A program made the position numbers and the translations under genes. A model generated the notes under the pieces. That model saw nothing but the letters and a program-made list of their open reading frames with translations, did not search any database and was not told where the DNA came from. From Bradyrhizobium guangdongense (GTDB lineage Bacteria > Pseudomonadota > Alphaproteobacteria > Rhizobiales > Xanthobacteraceae), in NCBI RefSeq assembly GCF_004114975.1, contig NZ_CP030051.1, forward strand, positions 2,232,001-2,296,000: 64,000 nt of DNA. The letters are read 5' to 3'. Below, piece after piece: positions 26,351-34,755 of the stretch. How positions within the stretch are numbered: the first letter of the stretch is position 1; each line of letters opens with the position of its first letter.

Positions 26351-26674
26351 TTAGTGGGATTTCAGATCGCGCCGCTCTTTGAATTTGCGTCCGACCAGGT
26401 ATCCCACAGATGCGAAGGCCAAAATCGACGGCAATGCAAACACTGCGGAATAGGCAAGCAGTTCGATCAAACTCGGCGGGTGACGGAAGCTTTGCTGAAC
26501 GCGCGTAAGAGCGAGGAGCCCTATCGCGGCGGCATAGCTGAGAAGGACGCACAGAAACCATCGTCCCACAAGCCGCCCAACTGCTGCGCCAACAATCAGG
26601 GCAGGAATAAAGGAGAGTAAGCCTACGGTACCCCATAAGTAGATTAGGTCTCTAAACAATCGAATATCCCACAC
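26351..26674 (-). CDS. Hypothetical small membrane protein, 107 residues
   Basis: Three probable membrane helices: YLWGTVGLLSFIPALIVGAA, WFLCVLLSYAAAIGLLAL and LLAYSAVFALPSILAFASVG. The C-terminal tail is basic (RKFKERRDLKSH). The rightward frame over the same bases gives an unconvincing Gln/Lys-rich protein and was rejected. The local base composition is visibly less GC-rich than the neighbouring metabolic genes. Family not recognised. Confidence 0.6.
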   Translation of the reverse strand: MWDIRLFRDLIYLWGTVGLLSFIPALIVGAAVGRLVGRWFLCVLLSYAAAIGLLALTRVQQSFRHPPSLIELLAYSAVFALPSILAFASVGYLVGRKFKERRDLKSH

Positions 26675-26737
26675 CGGAAACCTCCGCGACTCCTACCGCG
26701 AACAATGAGCTACTGCGCTGCGTAGCCGTGCGTCCGG

Positions 26738-27148
26738 TTAAAAGCTGCCATCCGGACGCGGAAACCCTCGCCCCTTCGGAGGTGCTTGTTCGACACAGGT
26801 CTTCGCCCGTGCGACAATTTCCTTCGGTGATAGCTCATTGAGAATTCGATCACGTTCCTTTCCAAAGATGAAAGCAAGCTCCATCAGACGTTCACGCTTA
26901 CCTTCAGGCTCACGTGTGTCCAACCTTCGGAAAGTCGCAGAGGCATTCTGATGATTGATCTCGGCGTCATTGGCTTTTTGTCGTAGCGCAGGGTCAGTCG
27001 GGACTTTGCCTGTTTCCATAAGCTTGTCCGCGACAAAAATAGTCGCCGCACAGGTGAGATGGGCGTCCTCCTGGGGAGAACAGGCGCCCAGATATAAGCT
27101 CGCAGCAACAAGTTGAGCCAATACTGCGGTTTTGCAGAGAGGTTTCAC
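26738..27148 (-). CDS. Hypothetical lipoprotein, 136 residues
   Basis: Signal peptide MKPLCKTAVLAQLVAASLYL ending in the lipobox LGAC, giving lipidated Cys23. The mature part is mostly helical and highly charged: ADKLMETGKVPTDPALRQKA, EPEGKRERLMELAFIFGKER and SPKEIVARAKTCVEQ. Two further Cys may form a disulfide. No family recognised. It is the second of two leftward genes in a lower-GC patch, 63 bases upstream of the membrane protein at 26351-26674, so both may be co-transcribed. Confidence 0.7.
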   Translation of the reverse strand: MKPLCKTAVLAQLVAASLYLGACSPQEDAHLTCAATIFVADKLMETGKVPTDPALRQKANDAEINHQNASATFRRLDTREPEGKRERLMELAFIFGKERDRILNELSPKEIVARAKTCVEQAPPKGRGFPRPDGSF

Positions 27149-27390
27149 GGCAAACCTGGGTTCGGAGCGGGTGACAAATGACCTCAGACGCGCAAGTCCA
27201 CTTGTCGGTTGCAGAGGAGCGCTCCGTCAACCGAGATCACAGTGAATGCTCAATTTTCCCTAACAGAGGAAGTCCGCTTCGGGTCAAAAGCGACCGTAGA
27301 GGCCGTTACGACCTCGCGACAGCTCCACCATCCATAGCCGGCATCAGGATGACCTCGGCTTATTCGGCCAAAAGGGGTCAGGGGCCGTCG

Positions 27391-28038
27391 TTACGGTGGT
27401 GCTTGGGGCAATTGCGGCATCGTGGCCAAGAGTGTCGGTCTGTTGGAGAGCGCAGACCACCAATGACTGAGCCTGATGTGCTTCTGAAGAAGGGACAGTC
27501 CTTCGGGGGCCAACACGAAGTAGCCAATCATCGGTGCGAGGTGGACGTCGGCTAACGACAAGTCCTTACCGGTCAGGTATTGCCCCTGGCCGGCTGTGGC
27601 CTCCAGAGCCGCAAGTACCTTGGTCGCTGCTTCGAGGCCCTGCTTGACCTCGCTCTCGTCGACCGGTCGTCGCAGGGCAGGCCTGAAAACCTTGTGCGAA
27701 AAGACCTGTCTTACCAGAGGCCAATAGGCGTAGCTGTCCACGATCGAGATGACCTGATTGCAGCGCGCTCGTTCTCTTGGCTCGGTCGGCTGAAGCTTCG
27801 GACCATCAAAGGCCTCATCCACGTATCGCGTGATCGCGCTGGTCTCGTAAACGGCGAAGGCGTCGTGAACCAGCGCGGGCACGCGCTTGAATGGGTGAAT
27901 GGCAAGGTAGCTGGCGGGCGTGTTTTCGGAGAACGGATCGACTTCCGTCCAGGTGTAGGTCACGCCCTTTTCATGGAGAGCCAGCCGGGCAATCCAGGAG
28001 TACACGCTGTAACGATAGCCATGCAATGCAACCGTCAT
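27391..28038 (-). CDS. Glutathione S-transferase family protein
   Basis: 215 residues. N-terminal thioredoxin-fold domain (1-80): LHGYRYSVYSWIARLALHEK in place of the usual SxxS/C active-site stretch, FKRVPALVHD with the cis-Pro, and the glutathione-binding VYETSAITRYVDE. The all-helical C-terminal domain contains GQYLTGKDLSLADVHLAPMI, with the conserved N-capping Asp. The likely function is glutathione conjugation or reduction in the cytoplasm; the substrate is not predictable. The next gene on this strand, SemiSWEET, lies upstream. Confidence 0.88.
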   Translation of the reverse strand: MTVALHGYRYSVYSWIARLALHEKGVTYTWTEVDPFSENTPASYLAIHPFKRVPALVHDAFAVYETSAITRYVDEAFDGPKLQPTEPRERARCNQVISIVDSYAYWPLVRQVFSHKVFRPALRRPVDESEVKQGLEAATKVLAALEATAGQGQYLTGKDLSLADVHLAPMIGYFVLAPEGLSLLQKHIRLSHWWSALSNRPTLLATMPQLPQAPP

Positions 28039-28115
28039 TTGCCCGTCGCCTCATCAGGTGGTGACGAGAGTCTGCCGGCTTTTTTCGAATCTGCAAGAAC
28101 AGGAGAGGGTCAGCT

Positions 28116-28376
28116 TCACCCGTATCGCAGCTTCATCAGCAGAATGCCGCCGGCGAGCAGCATGGTGACGGCGTTCGAGGCAATCAGCGGGCCGTCGCCC
28201 GAGAGCAGGCCGTAGATGAGCCAGAGCGCGAGGCCCAGCACCATGACCAGGAACATGCCGAGCGAGATGTCTCCGGTGGAGCGCGTCTTCCACACCTTGA
28301 TGGCTTGCGGCGCGTAGGCCACGGTGGTGCAGGTGGCGGCGGCAAAGCCGATCAGCTTGATCACGAAGGGTTCCAT
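28116..28376 (-). CDS. SemiSWEET sugar transporter
   Basis: 86 residues with three membrane helices, the minimal SWEET unit that works as a homodimer in the inner membrane. Diagnostic features: IGFAAATCTTVAYAPQAIKV with the PQ motif, TRSTGDISLGMFLVMVLG and YGLLSGDGPLIASNAVTMLL. From memory, the wording is very close to the Bradyrhizobium japonicum SemiSWEET, a sugar uniporter. It starts 37 bases after the glgA stop on the same strand, suggesting a glgC-glgA-SemiSWEET transcript. Confidence 0.92.
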   Translation of the reverse strand: MEPFVIKLIGFAAATCTTVAYAPQAIKVWKTRSTGDISLGMFLVMVLGLALWLIYGLLSGDGPLIASNAVTMLLAGGILLMKLRYG

Positions 28377-28413
28377 GGCCGCTCTATAGCATGGATTCGA
28401 TCGAGGTCATGTC

Positions 28414-29865
28414 TTAGGCGCGGCGGGATGCCATCAGGCCGCGGTAGAGCGCGGCGTACTCGCCGGCGCGGTTGCGCCAGGACACGTCGGTCGCAAGGCC
28501 GCTTCTTTGCAGCCGTCGCCAGGCCGCCTTGTCATGGAAGGCAGCATTCGCCTTGCGCAGGCTGCCGGCGAGGGCATCTGCCGTGACAGGGGCGAACTTG
28601 AAGCCGGTGGCCTCACGTCCGGCTTCGCCGATATCGACGATGGTGTCCTCGAGGCCGCCGACGCGGGAGACGATGGGGATCGCGCCATAGCGCAGGGCGC
28701 AGAGCTGGGTCAGCCCGCACGGCTCGAACCTGGAGGGCACCAGCAGCGCGTCGGAGCCGGCCTGGATCAGATGCGCCAGCACTTCGTCATAGCCGATCGT
28801 GACGCCGATCCGGCCCGGGTTGGCGCGCGCGGCGGCCTGATAGCGGTCCTGGAGATCGCGGTCGCCGCTGCCGAGCAATGCAAGCTGCATGCGCTGGTCC
28901 AGAATCGTCGGGATCGCTTCGAGCAGGAGGTCGAGCCCCTTCTGCCAGGACAGCCGGCTGATGACGCCAAGCAGCGGCGCTTCGTCGGAGGAATCGAGGT
29001 TGAACTGTTGCTGCAGCACCGCCTTGTTCGCGGCCCGGAACGCCAGGTCTTCGCTGCTGAAGCGGTAGGCGATGTGTGGATCGGTCTGCGGATTCCACAC
29101 CTCGACGTCGATGCCATTGAGGATGCCGCTCAGCACGCTCGAGCGCTCGCGCAGCAGGCCGCCGAGCCCCATGCCGCCTTCGTCGCTCTGGATTTCATGC
29201 GCGTAGGTCGGCGACACCGTGGTGATGCGATCGGCGAGCTGCAGGCCGGCTTTCAGGAAACTGATGCCGCCGAAATATTCGAGGCCGTGGACGTCGAATG
29301 TGGCGTGGCTGGGCAGGCCGATCGCGCTCGCCAGCGAACGGTCGAACTTGCCCTGATAGGCCATGTTGTGAATGGTCATGACCGTGCCCGGTCGCGGTCC
29401 GCCGTCGTAGTGCAGATAGGCCGGCGCGAGTCCGCCCTGCCAGTCGTGGGCATGCACCACGTCAGGCACGAAAGCCGGGACCAGGCCGCGGCCGATGTCC
29501 GCCGCCACGCGCGACAGCGCCGCGAAGCGTACGCCATTGTCCGGCCAGTCGACGCCCTCGGCAGTGACGTAGGGATTGCCGGGCCGCGCATAGAGATGCG
29601 GCACGTCGAGCACGAACAGGTCGAGCCCGTCATGGGAGCCGGCGAGCAGGCGGCCGGAGCCGCCGAAATAGTCCGGCCAGCTCCGGAGTTCGGCCGCACC
29701 CGCGAGCCGCCGCATCACGTCGGGATAGCCAGGCATCAACGTGCGCATCTCGACGCCGTGCGCCTTCAGCGCAATCGGCAGCGCACCGGCGACGTCAGCG
29801 AGGCCGCCGGTCTTGATGATGGGGTAGACTTCAGAAGCGACCGCGAGGACGCGAACAGGCGTCAT
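28414..29865 (-). CDS. glgA: Glycogen synthase, ADP-glucose-dependent (GT5)
   Basis: 483 residues from the ATG at 29865, which overlaps the glgC stop (ATGA). The frame is open far upstream, but that is the shadow of glgC. It adds glucose from ADP-glucose to alpha-1,4-glucan in the cytoplasm. N-terminal [20 protein letters not shown] holds the KxGGL ADP-glucose motif. [49 protein letters not shown] and the GT-B acceptor/donor site [20 protein letters not shown] are all intact. Length is normal. It acts directly after GlgC. Confidence 0.96.
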   Translation of the reverse strand: MTPVRVLAVASEVYPIIKTGGLADVAGALPIALKAHGVEMRTLMPGYPDVMRRLAGAAELRSWPDYFGGSGRLLAGSHDGLDLFVLDVPHLYARPGNPYVTAEGVDWPDNGVRFAALSRVAADIGRGLVPAFVPDVVHAHDWQGGLAPAYLHYDGGPRPGTVMTIHNMAYQGKFDRSLASAIGLPSHATFDVHGLEYFGGISFLKAGLQLADRITTVSPTYAHEIQSDEGGMGLGGLLRERSSVLSGILNGIDVEVWNPQTDPHIAYRFSSEDLAFRAANKAVLQQQFNLDSSDEAPLLGVISRLSWQKGLDLLLEAIPTILDQRMQLALLGSGDRDLQDRYQAAARANPGRIGVTIGYDEVLAHLIQAGSDALLVPSRFEPCGLTQLCALRYGAIPIVSRVGGLEDTIVDIGEAGREATGFKFAPVTADALAGSLRKANAAFHDKAAWRRLQRSGLATDVSWRNRAGEYAALYRGLMASRRA

Positions 29866-31124
29866 GTATTGAGCCTGTCGAGCATGGGCTGGGTGATCAG
29901 CGAGATCCCCTGCTCGGTGGTGCGGAAGCGCTTGGCGTCGAACTCGGGATCCTCGCCGACGACCAGCCCCTCGGGGATCTCGACGCCGCGGTCGATCACG
30001 ACGTTCTTCAAGCGAGCGCCGCGTCCGACATTGACGTAAGGCATGATCACTGCGTTCTCGACATTGGCATAGGAGTTGATGCGCACGCCGGTGAACAGCA
30101 GCGAGCGGCGCAGCGACGCGCCGGAGATGATGCAGCCGCCCGAGACCAGAGAGCTCACGGCCTGGCCGCGCCGGCTCTCCTCGTCGTGGACGAATTTGGC
30201 GGGCGGCGTGATCTCCGCATAGGACCAGATCGGCCAGGCCCGGTCGAACAGATCGAGCTCCGGTACCACGTCGGTGAGGTCGATATTGGCCGCCCAATAG
30301 GCGTCCACCGTGCCGGCATCGCGCCAGTAGGCGCGGGGATCGTTGCCGGAGCGGACGCATGAGGTCGAGAACTGATGCGCGATGGCGCGACCGTTCTTGA
30401 CGATGTAGGGGATGATGTCCTTGCCGAAATCGTGGTTGGAATTGGGATCCTCGGCGTCGCGCTTGAGCTCGTCGAACAGGAATTTCGCGTTGAACACGTA
30501 GATGCCCATGCTGGCGAGCGAGACGTCGGGCTTGCCCGGCATCGGCGGCGGATCCTTGGGCTTCTCGAGGAATTGCTTGATCCAGCCGTTCTCGTCGACA
30601 TGCATGATGCCGAAGCCGGAAGACTCCTGGCGCGGCATTTCGAGGCAGCCGACCGTGACGTCGGCGCCGCTGTCGACGTGCTGGCGCAGCATCACCTCGT
30701 AGTCCATCTTGTAGATGTGGTCGCCCGCGAGCACCACGATGAAGCGGCAGGCGTGCGACTCGATGATGTCGATGTTCTGGTAGATGGCATCCGCCGTGCC
30801 GACATACCACATGTTCTCCGAGACGCGCTGGCTCGCAGGCAGGATATCGAAGCTCTCGTTGCGTTCGGGGCGGAAGAAGTTCCAGCCCATCTGCAGATGC
30901 CGGATCAGGCTGTGCGCCTTGTACTGGGTGGCGACCGCGATGCGGCGGATGCCGGAGTTCACCGCGTTGGACAGTGCGAAATCGATGATGCGGGATTTGC
31001 CGCCGAAATAGACCGCGGGCTTGGCGCGCCGGTCGGTCAGCTCCAGCAGCCGGCTGCCGCGTCCGCCGGCCAGGACAAATGCCAAGGCCTGGCGGGCAAG
31101 CGGCTCATTTCCGGCGGCACTCAT
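29862..31124 (-). CDS. glgC: Glucose-1-phosphate adenylyltransferase (ADP-glucose pyrophosphorylase)
   Basis: 420 residues from the ATG at 31124 with AAGGGGAGGATGAC upstream; the frame upstream of it has no ribosome site. It makes ADP-glucose from ATP and glucose-1-phosphate, the committed step of glycogen synthesis. N-terminal nucleotide site [20 protein letters not shown], then [19 protein letters not shown], the substrate loop [10 protein letters not shown] and [19 protein letters not shown], and a C-terminal left-handed beta-helix ([20 protein letters not shown]). Bacterial homologues are allosterically controlled; the effector cannot be read here. First gene of the glg transcript. Confidence 0.96.
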   Translation of the reverse strand: MSAAGNEPLARQALAFVLAGGRGSRLLELTDRRAKPAVYFGGKSRIIDFALSNAVNSGIRRIAVATQYKAHSLIRHLQMGWNFFRPERNESFDILPASQRVSENMWYVGTADAIYQNIDIIESHACRFIVVLAGDHIYKMDYEVMLRQHVDSGADVTVGCLEMPRQESSGFGIMHVDENGWIKQFLEKPKDPPPMPGKPDVSLASMGIYVFNAKFLFDELKRDAEDPNSNHDFGKDIIPYIVKNGRAIAHQFSTSCVRSGNDPRAYWRDAGTVDAYWAANIDLTDVVPELDLFDRAWPIWSYAEITPPAKFVHDEESRRGQAVSSLVSGGCIISGASLRRSLLFTGVRINSYANVENAVIMPYVNVGRGARLKNVVIDRGVEIPEGLVVGEDPEFDAKRFRTTEQGISLITQPMLDRLNT

Positions 31125-31481
31125 GTCATCCTCCCCTTGTCTGGCGCAAGCCAATTTCGGCGTAAACCAAGGCCTTCGCGAAGTGCCTTCCGGCGCGCAC
31201 CATTGGAACCGATAGTAACGGTACGAATAGGTAATCGGGAAGATGCTTGTTGGTTGCGAACGGATGGGAAGCTTAACGTTTTGCCGCGCCGCGCAGGGCC
31301 TCTCGCACCGTCGTCCTGACGTCACATCGCTGTGGCGGGACGTCCTCCGCCGATCACAATTGAGGCATGCGGGACGTCTTGTGCGTTGCACGCTCATCCC
31401 GGGCTTTGACATGGCGCAAGGATGCCCGATCATACGCCTGCGATGCTCTTCCGAACGAAACGTCAGACAGGGAGTAAGACG
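31125..31481. other. Divergent promoter region between glgC and an exported Gly/Tyr-rich protein
   Basis: 357 bases without a credible gene. A TTGACA at 31406-31411 could be a -35 element for the rightward gene, but the matching -10 is poor. Low-GC bases around 31200-31260 may hold the glgC promoter. No repeat or hairpin with a T-tract was seen. Confidence 0.4.
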
Positions 31482-31901
31482 ATGAGTATCTGGAAAACGG
31501 CAATTGCCTGCTCGCTGACGGTCGGTGTCATGGCCGGCCAGATCGGGCAGGCGGCAGCGGCGCCGATGCCGACCAATGTCGCGACCATGAAGGCTGCGGC
31601 CGGCGACGACGTCACGCAGGTGCATTGGCGCGGTGGCGGTTGGGGATGGGGGCTGGGCGGCTTCGCGGCCGGCGCCATCATCGGCAGCGCTATCGCCGGC
31701 GCGCCGTACGGCTATTATGGTGGGGGACCGTATTACGGCTACGGCTATCCGGGTTACGGCTATGGCTATGCGCCGGCCTATTACGGTTACGGCTACGGGC
31801 CCGTCTACCCTCGCTACTACCGGCCCTATCGTCCGTATTACGGCTATCGCTACGGCTATTACAGGCCGTACTACCGTCACTACTATCGCCGCTATTGGTG
31901 A
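31482..31901 (+). CDS. Exported Gly/Tyr-rich repetitive protein
   Basis: 139 residues from the ATG at 31482 with CAGGGAGTAAGACG upstream. Signal peptide with cleavage after ...IGQAAAA. After a short linker the chain contains a glycine-rich hydrophobic patch ([19 protein letters not shown]). About 70 residues of Tyr/Gly/Pro/Arg repeats follow ([24 protein letters not shown]). Such low-complexity exported proteins are common in Rhizobiales and have no established activity. They may be envelope-associated, since the GG-rich patch resembles a glycine-zipper membrane motif. Probably monocistronic. Confidence 0.8.
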   Translation: MSIWKTAIACSLTVGVMAGQIGQAAAAPMPTNVATMKAAAGDDVTQVHWRGGGWGWGLGGFAAGAIIGSAIAGAPYGYYGGGPYYGYGYPGYGYGYAPAYYGYGYGPVYPRYYRPYRPYYGYRYGYYRPYYRHYYRRYW

Positions 31902-32241
31902 ACGCGAAGGCGGGCGAGGTCGTGATCGCGCGTCCGCGGGATTGCGGCCACGCATACGGTTTTCGCAAACGGGCTCGGGCTTAGCAGCGCACCACCATGG
32001 CGCGTCGAACACGGGTCGACGCGCTAACGGTGATGTACGGCGTCCGCGGCCTGAGGCCTCACAAGGCTCTCAAGCGTCCGTGAAGTGCACGGCGCCTATT
32101 CCAGCCCAATCGGCTTCGTCGACAGTTTCGTTCTGCATTTCCTACTGAGAACGACAGCCCCATTGCTATTTTGCGCTGCTCACTTGCGCCGCATCCTGCG
32201 CCCTCAAAGATCATCCCGACGACCACATCGGGAGACCGGCC
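31902..32241. other. Intergenic region, no gene seen
   Basis: 340 bases between two rightward genes. Several frames are open because of the Tyr-rich gene upstream, but none has a ribosome site or protein-like composition. It must contain the promoter of the CmcJ-family gene, whose ribosome site CGGGAGACCGGCC ends the region. No repeat or terminator was recognised. Confidence 0.4.
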
Positions 32242-33087
32242 ATGGGCCTGCAAGAAACAAAAATCGAATCGCTTCCCTTCGTCACCGCTGAACTCAACTA
32301 TCTCGCGCCTGTCTCGGGCAAACCGCGCACCTACGCCTTCGATCCGCCGCCGGGCGAACCCAAGAGCACCTCGCTGCCGGAGCCGCATCGGGTGCCGATC
32401 TTCGATGCGCGATTGATCGCGAGCAATCTCTCGCTCGATCGCGAGGGATTTGCGCTGGTGCGCCACCCGAGCCAGGTGAAGGATTTCTACAACGACGAGG
32501 AAATCCGCAGCGTCTATTATCCTGCCGTCGAAGCGTTCCTGCGCGCGACCTTGAAGGCCGATCGCGTTGTCATCTTCGACCACACCGTGCGCAAGCGCGT
32601 GGAGGGGGCTCCTGACATTCGCGGCGGAGGGCCGCGTCAGCCGGCAACGCGCGTGCATGTCGACCAGACCGTTGCCTCCGGCGCCAACCGCGTGCGCGAG
32701 CATCTGCCTGACGAGGCCGATGAACTGCTCAAGGGCCGCGTGCAGGTCATCAACCTCTGGCGGCCGATCCGCGGTCCGTTGCAGGACTCGCCCCTCGCGA
32801 TGGCCGACGGCACGACCGTCGCGCCGGAGGATCTCGTCGCCTCCGACCTGATCTATCCCAATCGTCGCGGCGAGACCTATTCGGTGAGATACAATTCTGC
32901 TCACCGCTGGTTCTATTTTCCGGAGATGACGCCGGACGAGGCGCTGCTGCTGAAATGCTACGACTCGGCAACCGACGGCCGCACGCGCTTCGGGCCGCAC
33001 ACCGCCTTCGTCGATCCGACCACGCCCGCCGATGCGCCGCCGCGTGAAAGCATCGAGGTCCGCACACTGGTTTTTCACAAACAGTAA
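32242..33087 (+). CDS. CmcJ/NvfI (AsaB-like) family putative oxidoreductase
   Basis: 281 residues, the usual size for this family of cephamycin-CmcJ-like and fungal AsaB-like proteins, some of which are hydroxylases or desaturases. Recognisable parts are ELNYLAPVSGKPRTYAFDPP at the N-terminus, VIFDHTVRKR, ATRVHVDQTVASGANRVREH with the HxD pair expected of an iron or 2-oxoglutarate-type site, INLWRPIRGPLQDSPLAMAD, and a late His in YNSAHRWFYFPEMTPDE. The ribosome site is strong. No signal peptide. No biosynthetic cluster lies nearby, so the substrate is unknown. Confidence 0.85.
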   Translation: MGLQETKIESLPFVTAELNYLAPVSGKPRTYAFDPPPGEPKSTSLPEPHRVPIFDARLIASNLSLDREGFALVRHPSQVKDFYNDEEIRSVYYPAVEAFLRATLKADRVVIFDHTVRKRVEGAPDIRGGGPRQPATRVHVDQTVASGANRVREHLPDEADELLKGRVQVINLWRPIRGPLQDSPLAMADGTTVAPEDLVASDLIYPNRRGETYSVRYNSAHRWFYFPEMTPDEALLLKCYDSATDGRTRFGPHTAFVDPTTPADAPPRESIEVRTLVFHKQ

Positions 33088-33190
33088 CAATGTGTGATGG
33101 CACTGCCGTGCATCGCGCGGCAGCGTTATGGGAACCCAAGGGAACAAAGCAACGTTTGTAGCGCCGGGCGGGGCCAACCCGGAGCGTGCC

Positions 33191-33505
33191 GTGCGAGCGC
33201 AAACGATGCTATTCTCGTGCCTTGCAACGTTGTCCCTTTCATTTGTGTCCGGTGCCCAAGCAGAGAGTGGACTCGCCTCCTATTACGGTTACGGAAAAGC
33301 CGGCAAAGGCGGCGAGATGACGTGCGCCCACCGGACGCGTCCGTTCGGCAGTGTGCTCAAAGTGTCCTATGGCGGACGCTCGATCCAATGCCGCGTCAAT
33401 GATCGCGGTCCCTTCATCCGCGGCCGCATCGTCGATCTGTCGGTGCCCGCCGCCCGCGCGCTCGGGATGATGAGCGCCGGCGTGGTGCGGGTCTCGGTGG
33501 AATAG
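33191..33505 (+). CDS. Short RlpA-like exported protein
   Basis: 104 residues from a GTG at 33191 with GGAGCGTGCC upstream; the ATG at 33206 is an alternative. Signal peptide ...LFSCLATLSLSFVSGAQAES without a lipobox. The mature ~80 residues are a bare double-psi beta-barrel: GLASYYGYGKAGKGGEMTCA, TRPFGSVLKVSYGGRSIQC, RVNDRGPFIRGRIVDLSVPA and ARALGMMSAGVVRVSVE. This is the second RlpA-type gene in the window, but it is secreted rather than lipidated. Two Cys in the barrel could pair. Peptidoglycan-related role by family. Confidence 0.85.
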   Translation: MRAQTMLFSCLATLSLSFVSGAQAESGLASYYGYGKAGKGGEMTCAHRTRPFGSVLKVSYGGRSIQCRVNDRGPFIRGRIVDLSVPAARALGMMSAGVVRVSVE

Positions 33506-33546
33506 CGCTCGCCTCGCGCTATAGTGCCGCTCAAAGAGAGGGCACC

Positions 33547-34716
33547 ATGGCCAGGATCAGGGTCGGACTCGTCGGCTGCGGCTTCGTGTCGGAACTGCAC
33601 ATGTATGCGTTCCGGCGCGTCTACGGCGTGGACGTCGAGGTTGCGGCCGTTGCGGCGCGCGGCGAGCACGTGGTCGAATTCGCCGCCCGCCATGGCATTC
33701 CGCGCGTCTATCGCAGCTTCGCCGAACTGATCGGAGACGGTGCGCTTGATGTTGTCGACATCTGCACCCCGCCCAATCTCCATGCCGGGATGATCGTCGC
33801 CAGCATGCAGGCCGGCAAGCACGTCATCTGCGAAAAGCCCTTTGCCGGCTATTTCGGCCGTGGCGGCGACAGGCAGCCGATCGGCAAGCACGTGCCGAAG
33901 GCGCTGATGTACGAGCGCCTGCTCGAGGAGATGGACGCCACCCGCGCCGCGATCGAGCGCACCGGAAAACTCTTCATGTATGCCGAGGACTGGATCTACG
34001 CGCCCGCGGTGACCAAGATCGCCGAGATCCTCAAGGCGACGAAAGACAAGGTCCTGTTCATGAAGGGCGAGGAGAGCCATTCCGGCTCGCACGCGGCGCA
34101 CGCCGCGCAATGGGCGATGACCGGCGGCGGCTCGTTGATCCGGATGGGGTGCCATCCGCTCTCGGCCGTGCTCTATCTCAAGCAGGTCGAGGCGCGCGCG
34201 CGAGGGGAGAAAATCCATGTCGCCAGCGTCACCGGCGATGTCGGCAACGTCACCGCCAGCCTCAAGCCGGAAGAGCGCAGCTACATCAAGGCCAATCCTG
34301 TCGATGTCGAGGACTGGGGCACGCTGACCGCGACCTTCTCCGACGGCACCAAGGCTACCGTGTTCTCCGGCGACATGATCATGGGCGGCGTGCGCAATCT
34401 GATCGAGACCTACACTTCGGGCGGCTCGCTGTTCGCCAACATCACGCCGAACAATCATCTGATGAGCTACCAGACCTCCGAGGACAAGCTCGCCTCGGTC
34501 TACATCACCGAAAAGGTCGATCGCAAAACCGGCTGGCAATATGTCTGCCTCGAGGAGGAGTGGACGCGCGGCTATCTCCAGGAGATTCAGGACTTCATGG
34601 AGTGCGCCGCGACCGGGCGACAGCCGCTATCAGACCTTGCGCTCGCCTACGAGACGATCAAGGTGAGCTATGCCGGCTATTGGGCGGCGGAGGAGGGACG
34701 GCGGGTGGTGCTGTAG
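33547..34716 (+). CDS. Gfo/Idh/MocA-family NAD(P)-dependent oxidoreductase
   Basis: 389 residues. N-terminal Rossmann fold VGLVGCGFVSELHMYAF, then VDICTPPNLHAGMIVASMQA and the family catalytic-region motif HVICEKPFAG. C-terminal alpha/beta domain with GGSLIRMGCHPLSAVLYL, carrying the usual His of the sugar or inositol dehydrogenases. An insertion after EKPFAG (GYFGRGGDRQPIGKHVPKAL) is longer than in most members. Members oxidise or reduce sugars, inositols or related polyols in the cytoplasm; the substrate is not readable. The gene starts 42 bases after the RlpA-like gene. Confidence 0.9.
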   Translation: MARIRVGLVGCGFVSELHMYAFRRVYGVDVEVAAVAARGEHVVEFAARHGIPRVYRSFAELIGDGALDVVDICTPPNLHAGMIVASMQAGKHVICEKPFAGYFGRGGDRQPIGKHVPKALMYERLLEEMDATRAAIERTGKLFMYAEDWIYAPAVTKIAEILKATKDKVLFMKGEESHSGSHAAHAAQWAMTGGGSLIRMGCHPLSAVLYLKQVEARARGEKIHVASVTGDVGNVTASLKPEERSYIKANPVDVEDWGTLTATFSDGTKATVFSGDMIMGGVRNLIETYTSGGSLFANITPNNHLMSYQTSEDKLASVYITEKVDRKTGWQYVCLEEEWTRGYLQEIQDFMECAATGRQPLSDLALAYETIKVSYAGYWAAEEGRRVVL

Positions 34717-34755
34717 GCGAGATCGCCACCGCGGGGAGAGGCGAAGGATCGCGCC

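Noticed and set aside
26354..26620. 88-codon rightward ORF opposite the small membrane protein
   Set aside because: The minus-strand frame gives three clean membrane helices, while the plus-strand product is Gln/Lys-rich without motifs.
29866..30810. Extension of the glgA frame upstream over glgC
   Set aside because: The added ~315 residues are the out-of-frame shadow of glgC; the ATG at 29865 overlapping the glgC stop gives a normal-length glycogen synthase.
31125..32012. N-terminal extension of glgC by ~296 residues
   Set aside because: The extension is low-complexity Val/Ile/Arg sequence antisense to the Gly/Tyr-rich gene; the ATG at 31124 has a strong ribosome site and gives 420 residues.
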